Origin: Murimonas intestini
GTDB lineage: Bacteria > Bacillota > Clostridia > Lachnospirales > Lachnospiraceae
Length of the DNA stretch: 64,000 bases
Assembly (NCBI GenBank): GCA_003148945.1
Contig: QGGY01000016.1
Coordinates: 62,001-126,000 of the forward strand
Reading direction: 5' to 3'
The notes beneath the pieces are model-generated. The model was not told the DNA's origin, did not search any database, and was given only the letters and a program-made list of their open reading frames with translations. Below are positions 53,395 to 61,869 of this stretch, in pieces (positions within the stretch are counted from its first letter, which is position 1; each line of letters starts with the position of its first letter). Made by a program: the position numbers and the translations under genes.

Positions 53395-54793
53395 TGCTGA
53401 CAATCCCCTGGGTTATCAGAAAGAATCTAAGCTACTTATTAATTTTGCAATACCTTGTATCATTTCCATGCTCGTCACGGCGCTCTACAATATTGTGGAC
53501 CAGATATTCATCGGACAGGGCGTGGGCATGCTGGGAAATGCCGCCACTAATATCGCATTTCCGCTGTCCACCACATGTACTGCCATCTCCCTGCTGCTGG
53601 GCATAGGAGGCGCCTCGAACTTCTCACTTGAACTGGGCGCGGGCAACGATAAAAAAGCATCCAAATCAGCGGGGAACGCTATGATGCTCATGGCCGTCTT
53701 CGGGCTCTCCCTGTTCATCATAGTTGTCCTCTTCCTGACTCCAATGCTCAAATTCTTCGGGGCTACGGAGGATGTGCTTCCCTATGCCCAGACATATACC
53801 AGGATCACGTCTATCGGTTTCCCGTTCCTGATTGCAAATACAGGCATCAGCAAGCTGATACTGGCGGACGGAAGCCCCAGGTATTCCATGACATCCATGC
53901 TGGTGGGAGCCATAGTCAATACAATCCTGGACCCCATCCTTATCTTTGTATTTGATATGGGGATGGCAGGTGCTGCAATTGCCACTATCACAGGACAGAT
54001 CATATCCTTCTGCATCAGCCTCCGCTATGTCTTCCATTTTAAACATATCAGGCTGACAAAGGACAGCTTCCGCCTGGATCTGAGGCACTGCCAAAAAATA
54101 TTCGCCCTTGGGGCCAGCGCCTGCTTTAACCAGATCGCCATGACCATCGTACAGATCGTAATGAATAATACTCTGTCACACTATGGCGCCCTCTCTTCTT
54201 ATGGAAGCGAGATCCCTCTGGCCTGCGCAGGCATCATTGCAAAAGTTAATATGGTCTTCATGGCTATTGTAATAGGTATCTCCCAGGGGACCCAGCCCAT
54301 TGTAGGATTTAATTACGGGGCGCGCAAATACGGCCGTGTCAAAAAGACCTTCCTGCTTGCAGTGGGCACAGCCACAGCCCTCTCCTTTGTGGCCTTCCTC
54401 TGCTTCCAGCTCTTCCCCCGCCAGATCATATCTATCTTCGGTCAGGGAAGCGATATGTACTTTACCTTTGCAGAGCGCTATTTCAAGATTTATATGTTCC
54501 TGACACTGGCAAACGGCATCCAGCCTGTATCTTCTAATTTCTTTACTTCAATAGGCAAGTCCCGGCTGGGTGTTTTCATGTCCCTCACAAGGCAGATCAT
54601 CTTCCTGCTGCCGCTGATCGTCATCTTCCCTCTGTTTATGGGAATCGACGGTGTTATGTATGCAGGACCCATAGCAGATGCCGCTGCCGCCGTAGTCTGT
54701 GTATTCTTCTCCGTCCGTGAGATGAAGGAACTGAACGCAAAACAGAAGGAGATATCCGGAGGGTCTGGAGCCGCTGCAACCATAGCCGGTTAA
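53375..54793 (+). CDS. MATE-family multidrug exporter
   Basis: A 472-residue exporter with about twelve membrane helices. Start region MKPTSIDADNPLGYQKESKLL; MATE landmarks include NIVDQIFIGQGVGMLGNAA, ITSIGFPFLIANTGISKLILADG, GISQGTQPIVGFNYGARKYGRVKK and the C-terminal half repeat. It belongs to the DinF/NorM-like branch and uses an ion gradient to expel compounds. ATG 53375 has CGGAGG at proper distance; a start ten codons earlier is less good. It is the partner of the MarR regulator. Confidence 0.94.
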   Translation: MKPTSIDADNPLGYQKESKLLINFAIPCIISMLVTALYNIVDQIFIGQGVGMLGNAATNIAFPLSTTCTAISLLLGIGGASNFSLELGAGNDKKASKSAGNAMMLMAVFGLSLFIIVVLFLTPMLKFFGATEDVLPYAQTYTRITSIGFPFLIANTGISKLILADGSPRYSMTSMLVGAIVNTILDPILIFVFDMGMAGAAIATITGQIISFCISLRYVFHFKHIRLTKDSFRLDLRHCQKIFALGASACFNQIAMTIVQIVMNNTLSHYGALSSYGSEIPLACAGIIAKVNMVFMAIVIGISQGTQPIVGFNYGARKYGRVKKTFLLAVGTATALSFVAFLCFQLFPRQIISIFGQGSDMYFTFAERYFKIYMFLTLANGIQPVSSNFFTSIGKSRLGVFMSLTRQIIFLLPLIVIFPLFMGIDGVMYAGPIADAAAAVVCVFFSVREMKELNAKQKEISGGSGAAATIAG

Positions 54794-54830
54794 GACAGAC
54801 TGCAAACGGAAGGAGGCACCAGAGCCTGAC

Positions 54831-55514
54831 ATGAGCAAAATAAATACAAACCAGGACACAAAAGCAATTGACGAAACAAAAAACATATCTTCCTACAGCA
54901 CAGATAAGCTCCTTGAATTAATCATAGAGCTCCAGGGCCTGGCACAAGCTGGCCTGCATTATGGAAAGGATGCGTTTGACCTGGAACGTTATGAACGTAT
55001 CAGGGATATTTCAGCTCATATGCTGAGCATCTGCTCGGATGAACCTGTGGAAAAAATAAAGGGATTGTTCTGTAATGAGACTGGATACCAGACACCGAAG
55101 CTGGACTCCAGAGCCGCTATTTTCAATGGACAGGGAAAAATACTTCTTGTCCATGAAAATAACGGTACCTGGTCTCTGCCTGGGGGATGGGTTGATGTCA
55201 CCCTCTCTGTCTATGAAAATATTGTAAAAGAAGTGAAAGAAGAAGCGGGACTCCATGTTCTCCCCCAAAGGGTGATTGCTGTCATGGACCGTGAGAAGCA
55301 CAACAAACCTCGCTATGCCTTCCGCATCTGCAAGATATTCATCCTGTGCAGGGAGCAGGGCGGCGGCTTCATTCCCAACATCGAAACTACAGGATATGAT
55401 TACTTTTCCATGTCTGACCTCCCGACTCTGGCTGAAGAGAAAGTCTGCCGGGAACAGCTGCAGATGTGTTTTGATGCATACAGTTCAGATCATTGGGAAA
55501 CATATTTTGATTAA
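54831..55514 (+). CDS. Nudix hydrolase with N-terminal Nudix_N-type domain
   Basis: A 227-residue protein. Residues about 20-80 resemble the helical Nudix N-terminal domain (LLELIIELQGLAQAGLHYGKDAFDLERYERI). The catalytic domain follows (SRAAIFNGQGKILLVHENNGTWSLPGGW). The Nudix box reads GGWVDVTLSVYENIVKEVKEEAG. The Glu usual at the sixth box position is Leu here and the usual Arg of REUxEE is Lys, while the metal-binding EVKEE core is kept. Relatives split ADP-ribose or similar nucleotides. It follows the MATE gene by 37 bases and converges on YibE/F with a 2-base gap. Confidence 0.88.
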   Translation: MSKINTNQDTKAIDETKNISSYSTDKLLELIIELQGLAQAGLHYGKDAFDLERYERIRDISAHMLSICSDEPVEKIKGLFCNETGYQTPKLDSRAAIFNGQGKILLVHENNGTWSLPGGWVDVTLSVYENIVKEVKEEAGLHVLPQRVIAVMDREKHNKPRYAFRICKIFILCREQGGGFIPNIETTGYDYFSMSDLPTLAEEKVCREQLQMCFDAYSSDHWETYFD

Positions 55515-55516
55515 CA

Positions 55517-56695
55517 TCAGGATTTCTCAATTTTTCTTCCCTGCTTCCCGGAAGCAAGAAAGAATCCGCTAGTAAGGGCTGTGAATGGCGCAACTGTCAC
55601 AAGTCCAAAGCTTCCCACTATCGTGTCCAGGATCTCTGATGACACATATTTATAATTCAGGATATTGTCCAGGGGGGTGCCCTGTGCCATGAATACCATG
55701 AGCAGTGCCACGCATCCCCCGGAATAAGCAAGCAGCAGAGTCGTAGTCATGGTTCCCATGGCTGCGCGCCCCACTGCCATGCCTGAGCGCACTGCCTCTC
55801 TCCAGCCTATATCCGGCTTTTTCTCTACCACCTCATTGACGGCAGACGTGATATCTACTGCCAGATCCATAACTGCCCCCGACGATCCTATGAATATGCT
55901 GGCCATGAATATCTGTGTCAGATTCAGATGCTCATATCCGCTGTAAAGAAGGCTTTCTGAATTGCTCATGATCGCCCCATGTATCTTAAACGCATCTGTG
56001 AATATAATACCAAGTATGCATGTGGTTATGATCCCCAGGAATGAACCGCAGACTGCTGACAGGGACCGCCTGTCAAATCCGTACACAAGAGATATAATGA
56101 TAACTGTAAGCCCCAGGACGATCCCCAGCCCCACAAGTACCGGCTGCATCCCGTTCAGATATGCAGGCACCATGACTTTCCAGATCATCAGTACAGTAAT
56201 CACAAAGGACAGCACCGCCCTGATCCCTGTCTTTCCTGCAAAGAGGATAAGCAGAAGGACAAAACAGCCTGCCAGTATCCATTCTTTATTAAGGCGGTAA
56301 TGGTCTATGAGGTTCACTGACATTATCTCCCCGCCGTTGTGGCTGATGACCACCAGCACCTTATCCCCCACCTGGAATATCTTATCTGTCTGCAGGGAGC
56401 CTGAGAGCATATTAAAGCCGTCTGCCTCCTGGCCTTTAAAGGCCCCGCCCAGAAACTTCACAGTACATGTCTGTTCCCCTGATTTTATAAGCCCTGTGCT
56501 GATGATCTTGCTGTCATTTACAGAGACTACCTCAGCTGCACAGCGCTCTGTGCCTTTATAGATCACGGCATCCTCAAAGCCTGTGGGCAGTATAAGCAAA
56601 AGCACTACCAGTGCCAGGCAGAAGATCACCGGCAGCTGGTAGCATACACTTTCTCTTGAAATTTTTCTATCTTTCCCTTTTAACTTATTAAACAT
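55517..56695 (-). CDS. YibE/F-family membrane protein (first copy)
   Basis: A 392-residue protein with about eight membrane helices and an N-terminal extracytoplasmic beta-rich part (CTVKFLGGAFKGQEADGFN, QVGDKVLVVISHN). YibE/F landmarks: VVISHN...DHYRLNKEWILAG, LNLTQIFMASIFIGSSGAVMDLAVDITSAVNEV and GRAAMGTMTTTLLLAYSGGCVALLM. The family function is unknown. It begins 3 bases after the alkaline phosphatase stop, so it belongs to the same Pho-box-led transcript, and it resembles the gene on the other side of the phosphatase. Confidence 0.92.
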   Translation of the reverse strand: MFNKLKGKDRKISRESVCYQLPVIFCLALVVLLLILPTGFEDAVIYKGTERCAAEVVSVNDSKIISTGLIKSGEQTCTVKFLGGAFKGQEADGFNMLSGSLQTDKIFQVGDKVLVVISHNGGEIMSVNLIDHYRLNKEWILAGCFVLLLILFAGKTGIRAVLSFVITVLMIWKVMVPAYLNGMQPVLVGLGIVLGLTVIIISLVYGFDRRSLSAVCGSFLGIITTCILGIIFTDAFKIHGAIMSNSESLLYSGYEHLNLTQIFMASIFIGSSGAVMDLAVDITSAVNEVVEKKPDIGWREAVRSGMAVGRAAMGTMTTTLLLAYSGGCVALLMVFMAQGTPLDNILNYKYVSSEILDTIVGSFGLVTVAPFTALTSGFFLASGKQGRKIEKS

Positions 56696-56698
56696 AAA

Positions 56699-58258
56699 TT
56701 ATTCTACACCTGTCAGGGCCGCAAGGTTTTTATAAATATCTGTATTGTCATAGTAACCTTCAAACAGCGCTTCGCCTGCTCCTGCTGCGAATACCGGCAC
56801 CGGAAGTCCTGTATGTGCATATGATGCAAAATTGATTCCTGACTTATTATTGAGAAGATGTGTGATCGTTACTGTGAGAGGCTCATATGTGCCGTATAAC
56901 ACATATTCTTCCTGAGTCATTGCATCTTTCTTTGCACTGCCTGTATCCATGGTCCTCTGATAAGCTTTTTCAAGAAGAGAATACTCATAATCTGTGAGTA
57001 CCAGCTTGGAGTCTTCTGCAGCATCAGGATCATCACCGGCCATCAGTCCGAAGTTTTCCTTGATATCCTTTAAGACATCTGTAAACTCAGTCTTTTCTTC
57101 TTTATATTTTGCCACATAGTCAGAGTCAAATTTAGCATAGGATATTTTCTGGTTAGCCAGATTTGTCAGGTAGGTATCATAGTCTGTCCCTGCATAACCG
57201 ATTGTCAGACCACCTGTCTCATGGTCGCCTGTCACCAGGATCAGAGTGTCATCAGGATGCTCATTATAGAAATTGACAGCCTCTTCTACTGCGTCACTTA
57301 AGGCTTTTGTATCATTGATGGTGGACCCTGCATCATTCGCATGGCAGGCCCAGTCAATCTTGCCGCCTTCAACCATCATGAAAAATCCATTGTCATTATC
57401 AAGGACGTCTATTCCCTTTTTCACATAATCTTTCAGTTCCCACTCTGCTTCCTGCACATCCAGTTCATATGACATGGAATCTGAATCTGCCAGGTTCTCT
57501 GCGATCACGATGCTCTTGCCGTCCTCAGCTGTCAGGCTTTCTGCCTCAGCCTGTGTCTTGACCACCTTATATCCAGCTTCCTCTGCCACCTGGTATGCAT
57601 CTGTCTGGTCCTCATTCTCTCCAGTGGGGTCTAAGAGGGCTCCGCCTGCAAAATAGTCAAAATTACTTGCTGTCAGTTCCATCGCAATATCATAGTAGCT
57701 GTTTCTGGATGCCTGATGTGCATAAAAAGCAGCCGGCGTGGCATGGTTCAGGTTTACTGTGGTGACGATTCCAACCTTGTAATCCTTCTGGCTCTTCAGT
57801 TTTTCTGAGATAGTCTCAAATTTCTGTGTCATAGTTGTATCCATGTTAATAGTACCGCTGTAAGTCTTGTTGCCTGTAGAAATCGAAGTTGCCGTTGAAG
57901 CAGAATCCGGTGCAAAAGATGTGCTGTCATATGTCTGCGCCGTTCCTACAACCGGGAAGTCCATGAAAGAAAGTGCCTGTGACTGGATTCCCCCATCACT
58001 CTCAGTCGTCCCCAGATAATCTGCCGTGGCCTGGATCTGCGGGAAGCTCATACCATCTCCGATAAACAGGAAAATATACTTAGGCGTCCCTGCTTCTGTC
58101 TGGGAATCTGCTGCTTCTGTCTCTGATGCAGCCTCCGCTGCCCCCGATTCTGCCTCTGTCTCCTCTGCCGCCAGAGTTGTTATTGCCTGTGTCCCTGCCA
58201 GTGTTGGTGCAATCATTGCAGCTGCGAGCATGATAGCGCTGATCTTCTTAAACTTCAT
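56699..58258 (-). CDS. Secreted alkaline phosphatase (PhoA-type)
   Basis: A 519-residue alkaline phosphatase. The signal peptide runs from MKFKKISAIMLAAAMIAPTL to about TLA-AEE and is followed by a Glu/Ala-rich linker. The first metal site is FLFIGDGMSFPQ, the nucleophile Ser lies in FAPDSASTATSIS, and later metal ligands are MMVEGGKIDWACHAND and LVTGDHETGGLTIGY. It releases phosphate from organic phosphates outside the cell. ATG 58256-58258 follows GGAGGAG; the frame extends 16 codons upstream into the leader palindrome. A run of Pho-box-like repeats precedes it. The N-terminal Ala/Glu/Ser linker suggests wall-spanning or low-complexity secretion. Confidence 0.95.
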   Translation of the reverse strand: MKFKKISAIMLAAAMIAPTLAGTQAITTLAAEETEAESGAAEAASETEAADSQTEAGTPKYIFLFIGDGMSFPQIQATADYLGTTESDGGIQSQALSFMDFPVVGTAQTYDSTSFAPDSASTATSISTGNKTYSGTINMDTTMTQKFETISEKLKSQKDYKVGIVTTVNLNHATPAAFYAHQASRNSYYDIAMELTASNFDYFAGGALLDPTGENEDQTDAYQVAEEAGYKVVKTQAEAESLTAEDGKSIVIAENLADSDSMSYELDVQEAEWELKDYVKKGIDVLDNDNGFFMMVEGGKIDWACHANDAGSTINDTKALSDAVEEAVNFYNEHPDDTLILVTGDHETGGLTIGYAGTDYDTYLTNLANQKISYAKFDSDYVAKYKEEKTEFTDVLKDIKENFGLMAGDDPDAAEDSKLVLTDYEYSLLEKAYQRTMDTGSAKKDAMTQEEYVLYGTYEPLTVTITHLLNNKSGINFASYAHTGLPVPVFAAGAGEALFEGYYDNTDIYKNLAALTGVE

Positions 58259-58280
58259 AATGTTCTCCTCCATTGAAAAA

Positions 58281-58314
58281 AGTAGTATATGTTTTGTACA
58301 AACCATATACTACT
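58281..58314. promoter_or_regulatory. 34-bp near-perfect palindrome in the phosphatase leader
   Basis: AGTAGTATATG and CATATACTACT mirror perfectly, and the loop is itself TTTGTACAAA-like, so only one central pair is mismatched. It overlaps the likely -10 (TAGTAT, 58312-58307) and precedes the ribosome site. On the minus strand it is followed by six T. It may be an operator or an AT-rich terminator-like leader hairpin. Confidence 0.65.
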
Positions 58315-58320
58315 CTTCCA

Positions 58321-58373
58321 GTGTAAATTCTGTTTAAGGCCGTTTGTAAAGATACGGTAAGATTTGGTAAAGT
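58321..58373 (-). promoter_or_regulatory. Pho-box-like repeat array before the alkaline phosphatase
   Basis: On the minus strand five TTA-type hexamers start at 58371 (TTTACC), 58361 (CTTACC), 58350 (TTTACA), 58337 (TTAAAC) and 58327 (TTTACA), about every 11 bases. This matches the PhoP/PhoB direct-repeat rule TT(A/T/C)ACA with 5-base spacers. The likely -10 TAGTAT lies nine bases downstream. Confidence 0.75.
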
Positions 58374-58428
58374 TTCTGCATCCGGAAACTGCATGCCCTG
58401 CTTTGCCGTATATCTCACGGAGTGTATC

Positions 58429-59508
58429 TTAAAACCCGCTTTTAAATTTTTTCCCTGTCATAAAAAACCCTGCTGCCAATGATGTAAAAGGGATAACAAG
58501 CAGAGGGAAAAATCCCAGAAGCAGCACATCCATCATCTGCCCTGCAGCCATAGCCAGGGCTGTGTCCCTCCCTGTCCCCGTAAAGCTGGCTAAAACCCCG
58601 ACACATCCGCAAAGATACGCGCTCAGAAGCACAACTGCCGCCATGCCCATATTCAGCCTGCCGGATGCCATGCCGGTATGTGCGGCCTCAAGCCAGTTCA
58701 TATCCTTCTGCCATTCAAGAGAACGCTTCATTGTTCTTACGATCCGAAGCCCTGTATCCGCCGCAGCGCCTGATGCTCCTGAGAGCATCCCGGCTAACAG
58801 AATGCCCCCATCGCCTGTCAGCGAATCCGGTACAGCCGCAGCAGCCACGGCAGCAGTCATTAAAATACTCCCTGCACATCCTGTATATGCTGCCGCAAAC
58901 TCCTCCTTACTGCGCGCCTGCAGCAGCAGGAGCACAGCTGAGATCCCCAGCGCTGCCAGAATGCCCGAAACCGCCGGAGCAAATCCCCTCTCCCATGCAG
59001 GAAGGATGATTTTCCATATAAGAAGCATGGACGGTATAAGCATTATAATAGAAGTTATTTTTTTCCTGCCTGTCAGCAGGATAATACCCGCCATACAGAT
59101 AATTCCCAGAGTGAGCTGTCTGTCCAGGCGGAAGGTATCTGATAAGCTGACCCCTATAATCCTGCCATCTTCTATGCTCATACTGACAAGAACCCTCTCA
59201 CCTTTCTTTGCTCCTTTCGGAAAAGCCGTTTCCGCTGTTTCCGGAATAGCGGCCTCAGCCTCACTGCCTGCAAAACTGCCAGTCAGTATCCTGACCCTCA
59301 GAGGTTCATTTCCCTCCACAACAGCCACAGCCCCCTGCATACCGCCTGCCCCTGCTGCATCTGTGCCGCTGATCCTGCTGCCTGATGCCGGCAGCAGGAT
59401 CAGTACGGCGCTCAATAAAATGCAGAAGATCACAGCCGGGTTGATTCTCAGATTCCTTCGGGGAATCCTGTATATAAAAGAAATGTTCTGTACTCTCAGC
59501 GTTCTCAT
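58429..59508 (-). CDS. YibE/F-family membrane protein (second copy)
   Basis: A 359-residue protein with an N-terminal membrane segment, a beta-rich extracytoplasmic part (VRILTGSFAGSEAEAA, KKGERVLVSMSIEDGRIIGV) and about seven further helices. It aligns with the YibE/F gene at 55.5 kb: SDTFRLDRQLTLGIICMAG, LAGMLSGASGAAADTGLRIVRTM, GRLNMGMAAVVLLSAYLCGCVGVL, and the shared ending FFMTGKKFKSGF. The first membrane helix in the C-terminal half is Ala-rich. ATG 59506-59508 follows GAGGAGAG. Function unknown. A second Pho-box-like site lies about 220 bases upstream, beyond an inserted repeat. Confidence 0.88.
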   Translation of the reverse strand: MRTLRVQNISFIYRIPRRNLRINPAVIFCILLSAVLILLPASGSRISGTDAAGAGGMQGAVAVVEGNEPLRVRILTGSFAGSEAEAAIPETAETAFPKGAKKGERVLVSMSIEDGRIIGVSLSDTFRLDRQLTLGIICMAGIILLTGRKKITSIIMLIPSMLLIWKIILPAWERGFAPAVSGILAALGISAVLLLLQARSKEEFAAAYTGCAGSILMTAAVAAAAVPDSLTGDGGILLAGMLSGASGAAADTGLRIVRTMKRSLEWQKDMNWLEAAHTGMASGRLNMGMAAVVLLSAYLCGCVGVLASFTGTGRDTALAMAAGQMMDVLLLGFFPLLVIPFTSLAAGFFMTGKKFKSGF

Positions 59509-59536
59509 ACTTATCTCTCCTCTCACTTAAACCATT

Positions 59537-59672
59537 TTGTAACTGTTCAGTACCTTCTCAGTTGCATGCAAAAATCCATTTAATATCGCCTCCGGCGATG
59601 GGATTTTTGCACCCTTGAATCATTTTCTTACGGTCTGCGCAGTAAATGCACAGCCCTGCTGAATAGTTACAA
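59537..59672. mobile_element. 136-bp MITE-like element with terminal inverted repeats
   Basis: The ends are TTGTAACTGTTCAG (59537-59550) and CTGAATAGTTACAA (59659-59672), a 14-bp inverted repeat with one difference. Inside are three hairpin modules: A (GTAACTG...CAGTTGC), B (GCAAAAATCC...GGGATTTTTGC) and C (GGTCTGCGCA...TGCACAGCCC). There is no open frame of note. Related modules occur at 33260-33324, 46810-46848 and 52162-52192, so this is a dispersed, non-coding repeat family. Confidence 0.7.
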
Positions 59673-59684
59673 CATTTTTCTGTT

Positions 59685-59744
59685 ATCATAATTGTAACAA
59701 AAATATGTAAGGAGACCTGGATACCTTTGTAAAGAGAACGTAAA
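59685..59744 (-). promoter_or_regulatory. Pho-box-like promoter region of the second YibE/F gene
   Basis: Minus-strand TTTACG-N5-TTTACA (59744-59728) has exact Pho-box spacing. Further TTACAT (59710) and TTACAA (59697) hexamers and a TATGAT -10-like sequence (59690-59685) follow. The repeat element lies between this promoter and the gene. Weaker than the array at 58.3 kb because the phase is interrupted. Confidence 0.5.
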
Positions 59745-59750
59745 ATCCCG

Positions 59751-61001
59751 TTATTTATCCTGCAGTTCTATCACTTTCCCCCCAAGCTGCCTGGATTCTT
59801 CGGCGGCAAATGCCATGATATGCCCCTGCAGAGACATTCCCGCACCGTAAGCACCCATTCCTTTTTCCGGGTTTTTCAGTATCTGGACAAAGTCTGACAT
59901 AATCCTCTCATCGCCGCCGGAATGCAAAGTCTTAGGTGTATGTACCCTGACCTTTGTAATATTTCCTGTATCAAAATCCCTGATATAAAAGCTGTCTTCC
60001 TCCAGACACCCTTCTATATCACCCTTTGTTCCCATTATCTTTGTCTGCCTTGTGATCTCCTGGGTAAACGCGGATGCCTGGAAGGATACAGTGACCCCGC
60101 CTTCATATTCCAGATTTACCACCTGTCTGGACACTGCATCATTGTCGCACTGGTATACACATCTGCTGTAAGGGCTTTCCTTCAGATGCTTCAGAAATGC
60201 CTCCCTGTCGTCTGTCCTCATAATGATGTCCCTGAAATTATCCCTGTTTGTCCTGTCTTCCAGATATTTGTAGGCTGAGTACTGGCACGTCTTATCATAG
60301 GGACAGCCCTCCATACAGTTGGCGGCAGCTCCCTGAGGCATATTGTCCCTGGTAAAGTAGCTGAGATCTCCAAAAGATGATACTTTCCTGCACTTTCTGC
60401 CTCCCAGGAGATAATTGAAGATATCCATGTCATGACAGCATTTTGCAACGATCATGGGAGTAGTTTCCTTCGTGTTATGCCAGTTTCCTCTCACATAGCT
60501 GTGGGCGAAATGCCAGTATCCGATGTTTTCAATATGATGGATAGACTGGACATCCCCAATGGCTCCGCTGTCTATCTGTTCCTTCATTGCCATAAAGTAA
60601 GGCGTATGCCTCAGTACATGGCAGACCATCAGAGGCACTCCTTTTTTATCTGCTGCCTCTGTGATCAGCTTTGTCTTCTCCGCCGTCTCAGCCATAGGCT
60701 TTTCAAGGAGTATCCCCCACCCCTTTTCAATGGCCGCCATGGCCGGTTCAAAATGCTGCTGGTCCTGGGTAGATATGATGACCCCGTCCAAACAGGGATT
60801 TTTATCAATCATATCCTTCCAGTCCTCAAACTGCCATTCCTCCGGGATCCCATGTGCCCTGGCAAATACTGTCCGCCTGTCTTTAAGAGGCTCTGCGACA
60901 CAGACAAATTTTATTTCTTCCGGATACTTAAATGCATACGGCGCATAGCAGTTTGCCCCGCGCTCTCCTGCACCGATCAGACCTAATCTCAATTGTTCCA
61001 T
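59751..61001 (-). CDS. Gfo/Idh/MocA-family oxidoreductase
   Basis: A 416-residue NAD(P)-dependent sugar or cyclitol oxidoreductase. The Rossmann motif is LRLGLIGAGERGANCY, the EKP motif LLEKPMAET, and the catalytic-region His/Lys lie in KCCHDMDIFNYLLGGRK. A Cys-rich insert (MEGCPYDKTCQYSAYKYLED, with two further Cys) is seen in a subgroup and may bind metal. ATG 60999-61001 follows AAGGTGAG. It is the last gene of the importer operon that starts beyond the window, so it likely oxidises the imported sugar or a derivative. Confidence 0.92.
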   Translation of the reverse strand: MEQLRLGLIGAGERGANCYAPYAFKYPEEIKFVCVAEPLKDRRTVFARAHGIPEEWQFEDWKDMIDKNPCLDGVIISTQDQQHFEPAMAAIEKGWGILLEKPMAETAEKTKLITEAADKKGVPLMVCHVLRHTPYFMAMKEQIDSGAIGDVQSIHHIENIGYWHFAHSYVRGNWHNTKETTPMIVAKCCHDMDIFNYLLGGRKCRKVSSFGDLSYFTRDNMPQGAAANCMEGCPYDKTCQYSAYKYLEDRTNRDNFRDIIMRTDDREAFLKHLKESPYSRCVYQCDNDAVSRQVVNLEYEGGVTVSFQASAFTQEITRQTKIMGTKGDIEGCLEEDSFYIRDFDTGNITKVRVHTPKTLHSGGDERIMSDFVQILKNPEKGMGAYGAGMSLQGHIMAFAAEESRQLGGKVIELQDK

Positions 61002-61041
61002 ATTTATCTCACCTTTCCGCATTTATTCCTATATTGTTCTG

Positions 61042-61866
61042 TCAGCCTTTTACCGCGCCCGCTGTCATTCCCGCAATAATATATTTCTGTCCGAAGGCAT
61101 AGACGATGATGATAGGCGTGATGATCATTACCATGATGACACATACCAGGTTCCAGCTTCTCTGGAACTGGCCGAAGAAGCTGTACACCATGGTTGTCAT
61201 GGGCATCTTCGTGGATGTGTTCATTACATAAAACGGCGTGATAAAATCATTCCACGCATTCATGAAATTTAAGATGACTACAGTGACTGTAACAGGCTTC
61301 AGCAGCGGAAATACTACCCGCCAGAAGAGGCTGTTGCAGCCGCAGCCGTCAATGATGGCCGCCTCATCTATCTCCCTTGGCACAGTCCCTATAAACCCAT
61401 AGTAGAGGAATATAGTGAATGGGGTCACAAGCGCCGAGTACAGAAGGATCAGCCCTATTCTTGTATCCATCAGGCCGAATTTCTGCAGCACCAGAATGGC
61501 TGGCACCATATTCAGCGGAGCTACCAGACCCACCAGAAAAAACAGGTACAGGCCCCGGTGAAGCCTTGTCTTCCTCCTTGACAGTACGTAGGAGCAAAGG
61601 GCGCCTCCCACCGTGGCGATTATAACTGTGCTCACCGACACCACCAGGCTGTTCATAAAGGCTCCGAAAATATCCACCTGCTCCATGACCTGGCTGTAAT
61701 TTGAAAATACCCACTCCGTTGGCAGGGACAGCCTCATAGAGACTGACTCCCCCTGGGTCTTAAAGGAATTCAGCAGGATAATGATCAGCGGAATGAATAC
61801 AAGGACGGAAAAGAGCCATAATACAGCTGCCTTGACTGTCTTCATGATTTTATGCTTCTTAGTCAT
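61042..61866 (-). CDS. Sugar ABC transporter permease, MalG type
   Basis: A 274-residue CUT1 permease with six helices. Features: LFSVLVFIPLIIILLNSFKTQGE, the EAA loop VPREIDEAAIIDGCGCNSLFWRV, and the C-terminal GQKYIIAGMTAGAVKG. It pairs with the MalF-type gene 3 bases upstream. The ATPase is not encoded nearby. Confidence 0.95.
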   Translation of the reverse strand: MTKKHKIMKTVKAAVLWLFSVLVFIPLIIILLNSFKTQGESVSMRLSLPTEWVFSNYSQVMEQVDIFGAFMNSLVVSVSTVIIATVGGALCSYVLSRRKTRLHRGLYLFFLVGLVAPLNMVPAILVLQKFGLMDTRIGLILLYSALVTPFTIFLYYGFIGTVPREIDEAAIIDGCGCNSLFWRVVFPLLKPVTVTVVILNFMNAWNDFITPFYVMNTSTKMPMTTMVYSFFGQFQRSWNLVCVIMVMIITPIIIVYAFGQKYIIAGMTAGAVKG

Positions 61867-61869
61867 CTG

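Noticed and set aside
53485-54886. Several minus-strand frames opposite the MATE gene
   Set aside because: They are shadows of the MATE coding sequence and have no start signals or motifs.
58562-59530. 322-codon open frame opposite the second YibE/F gene
   Set aside because: It is Ala/Ser/Pro-rich antisense translation of a membrane gene that matches its paralogue. No ribosome site.
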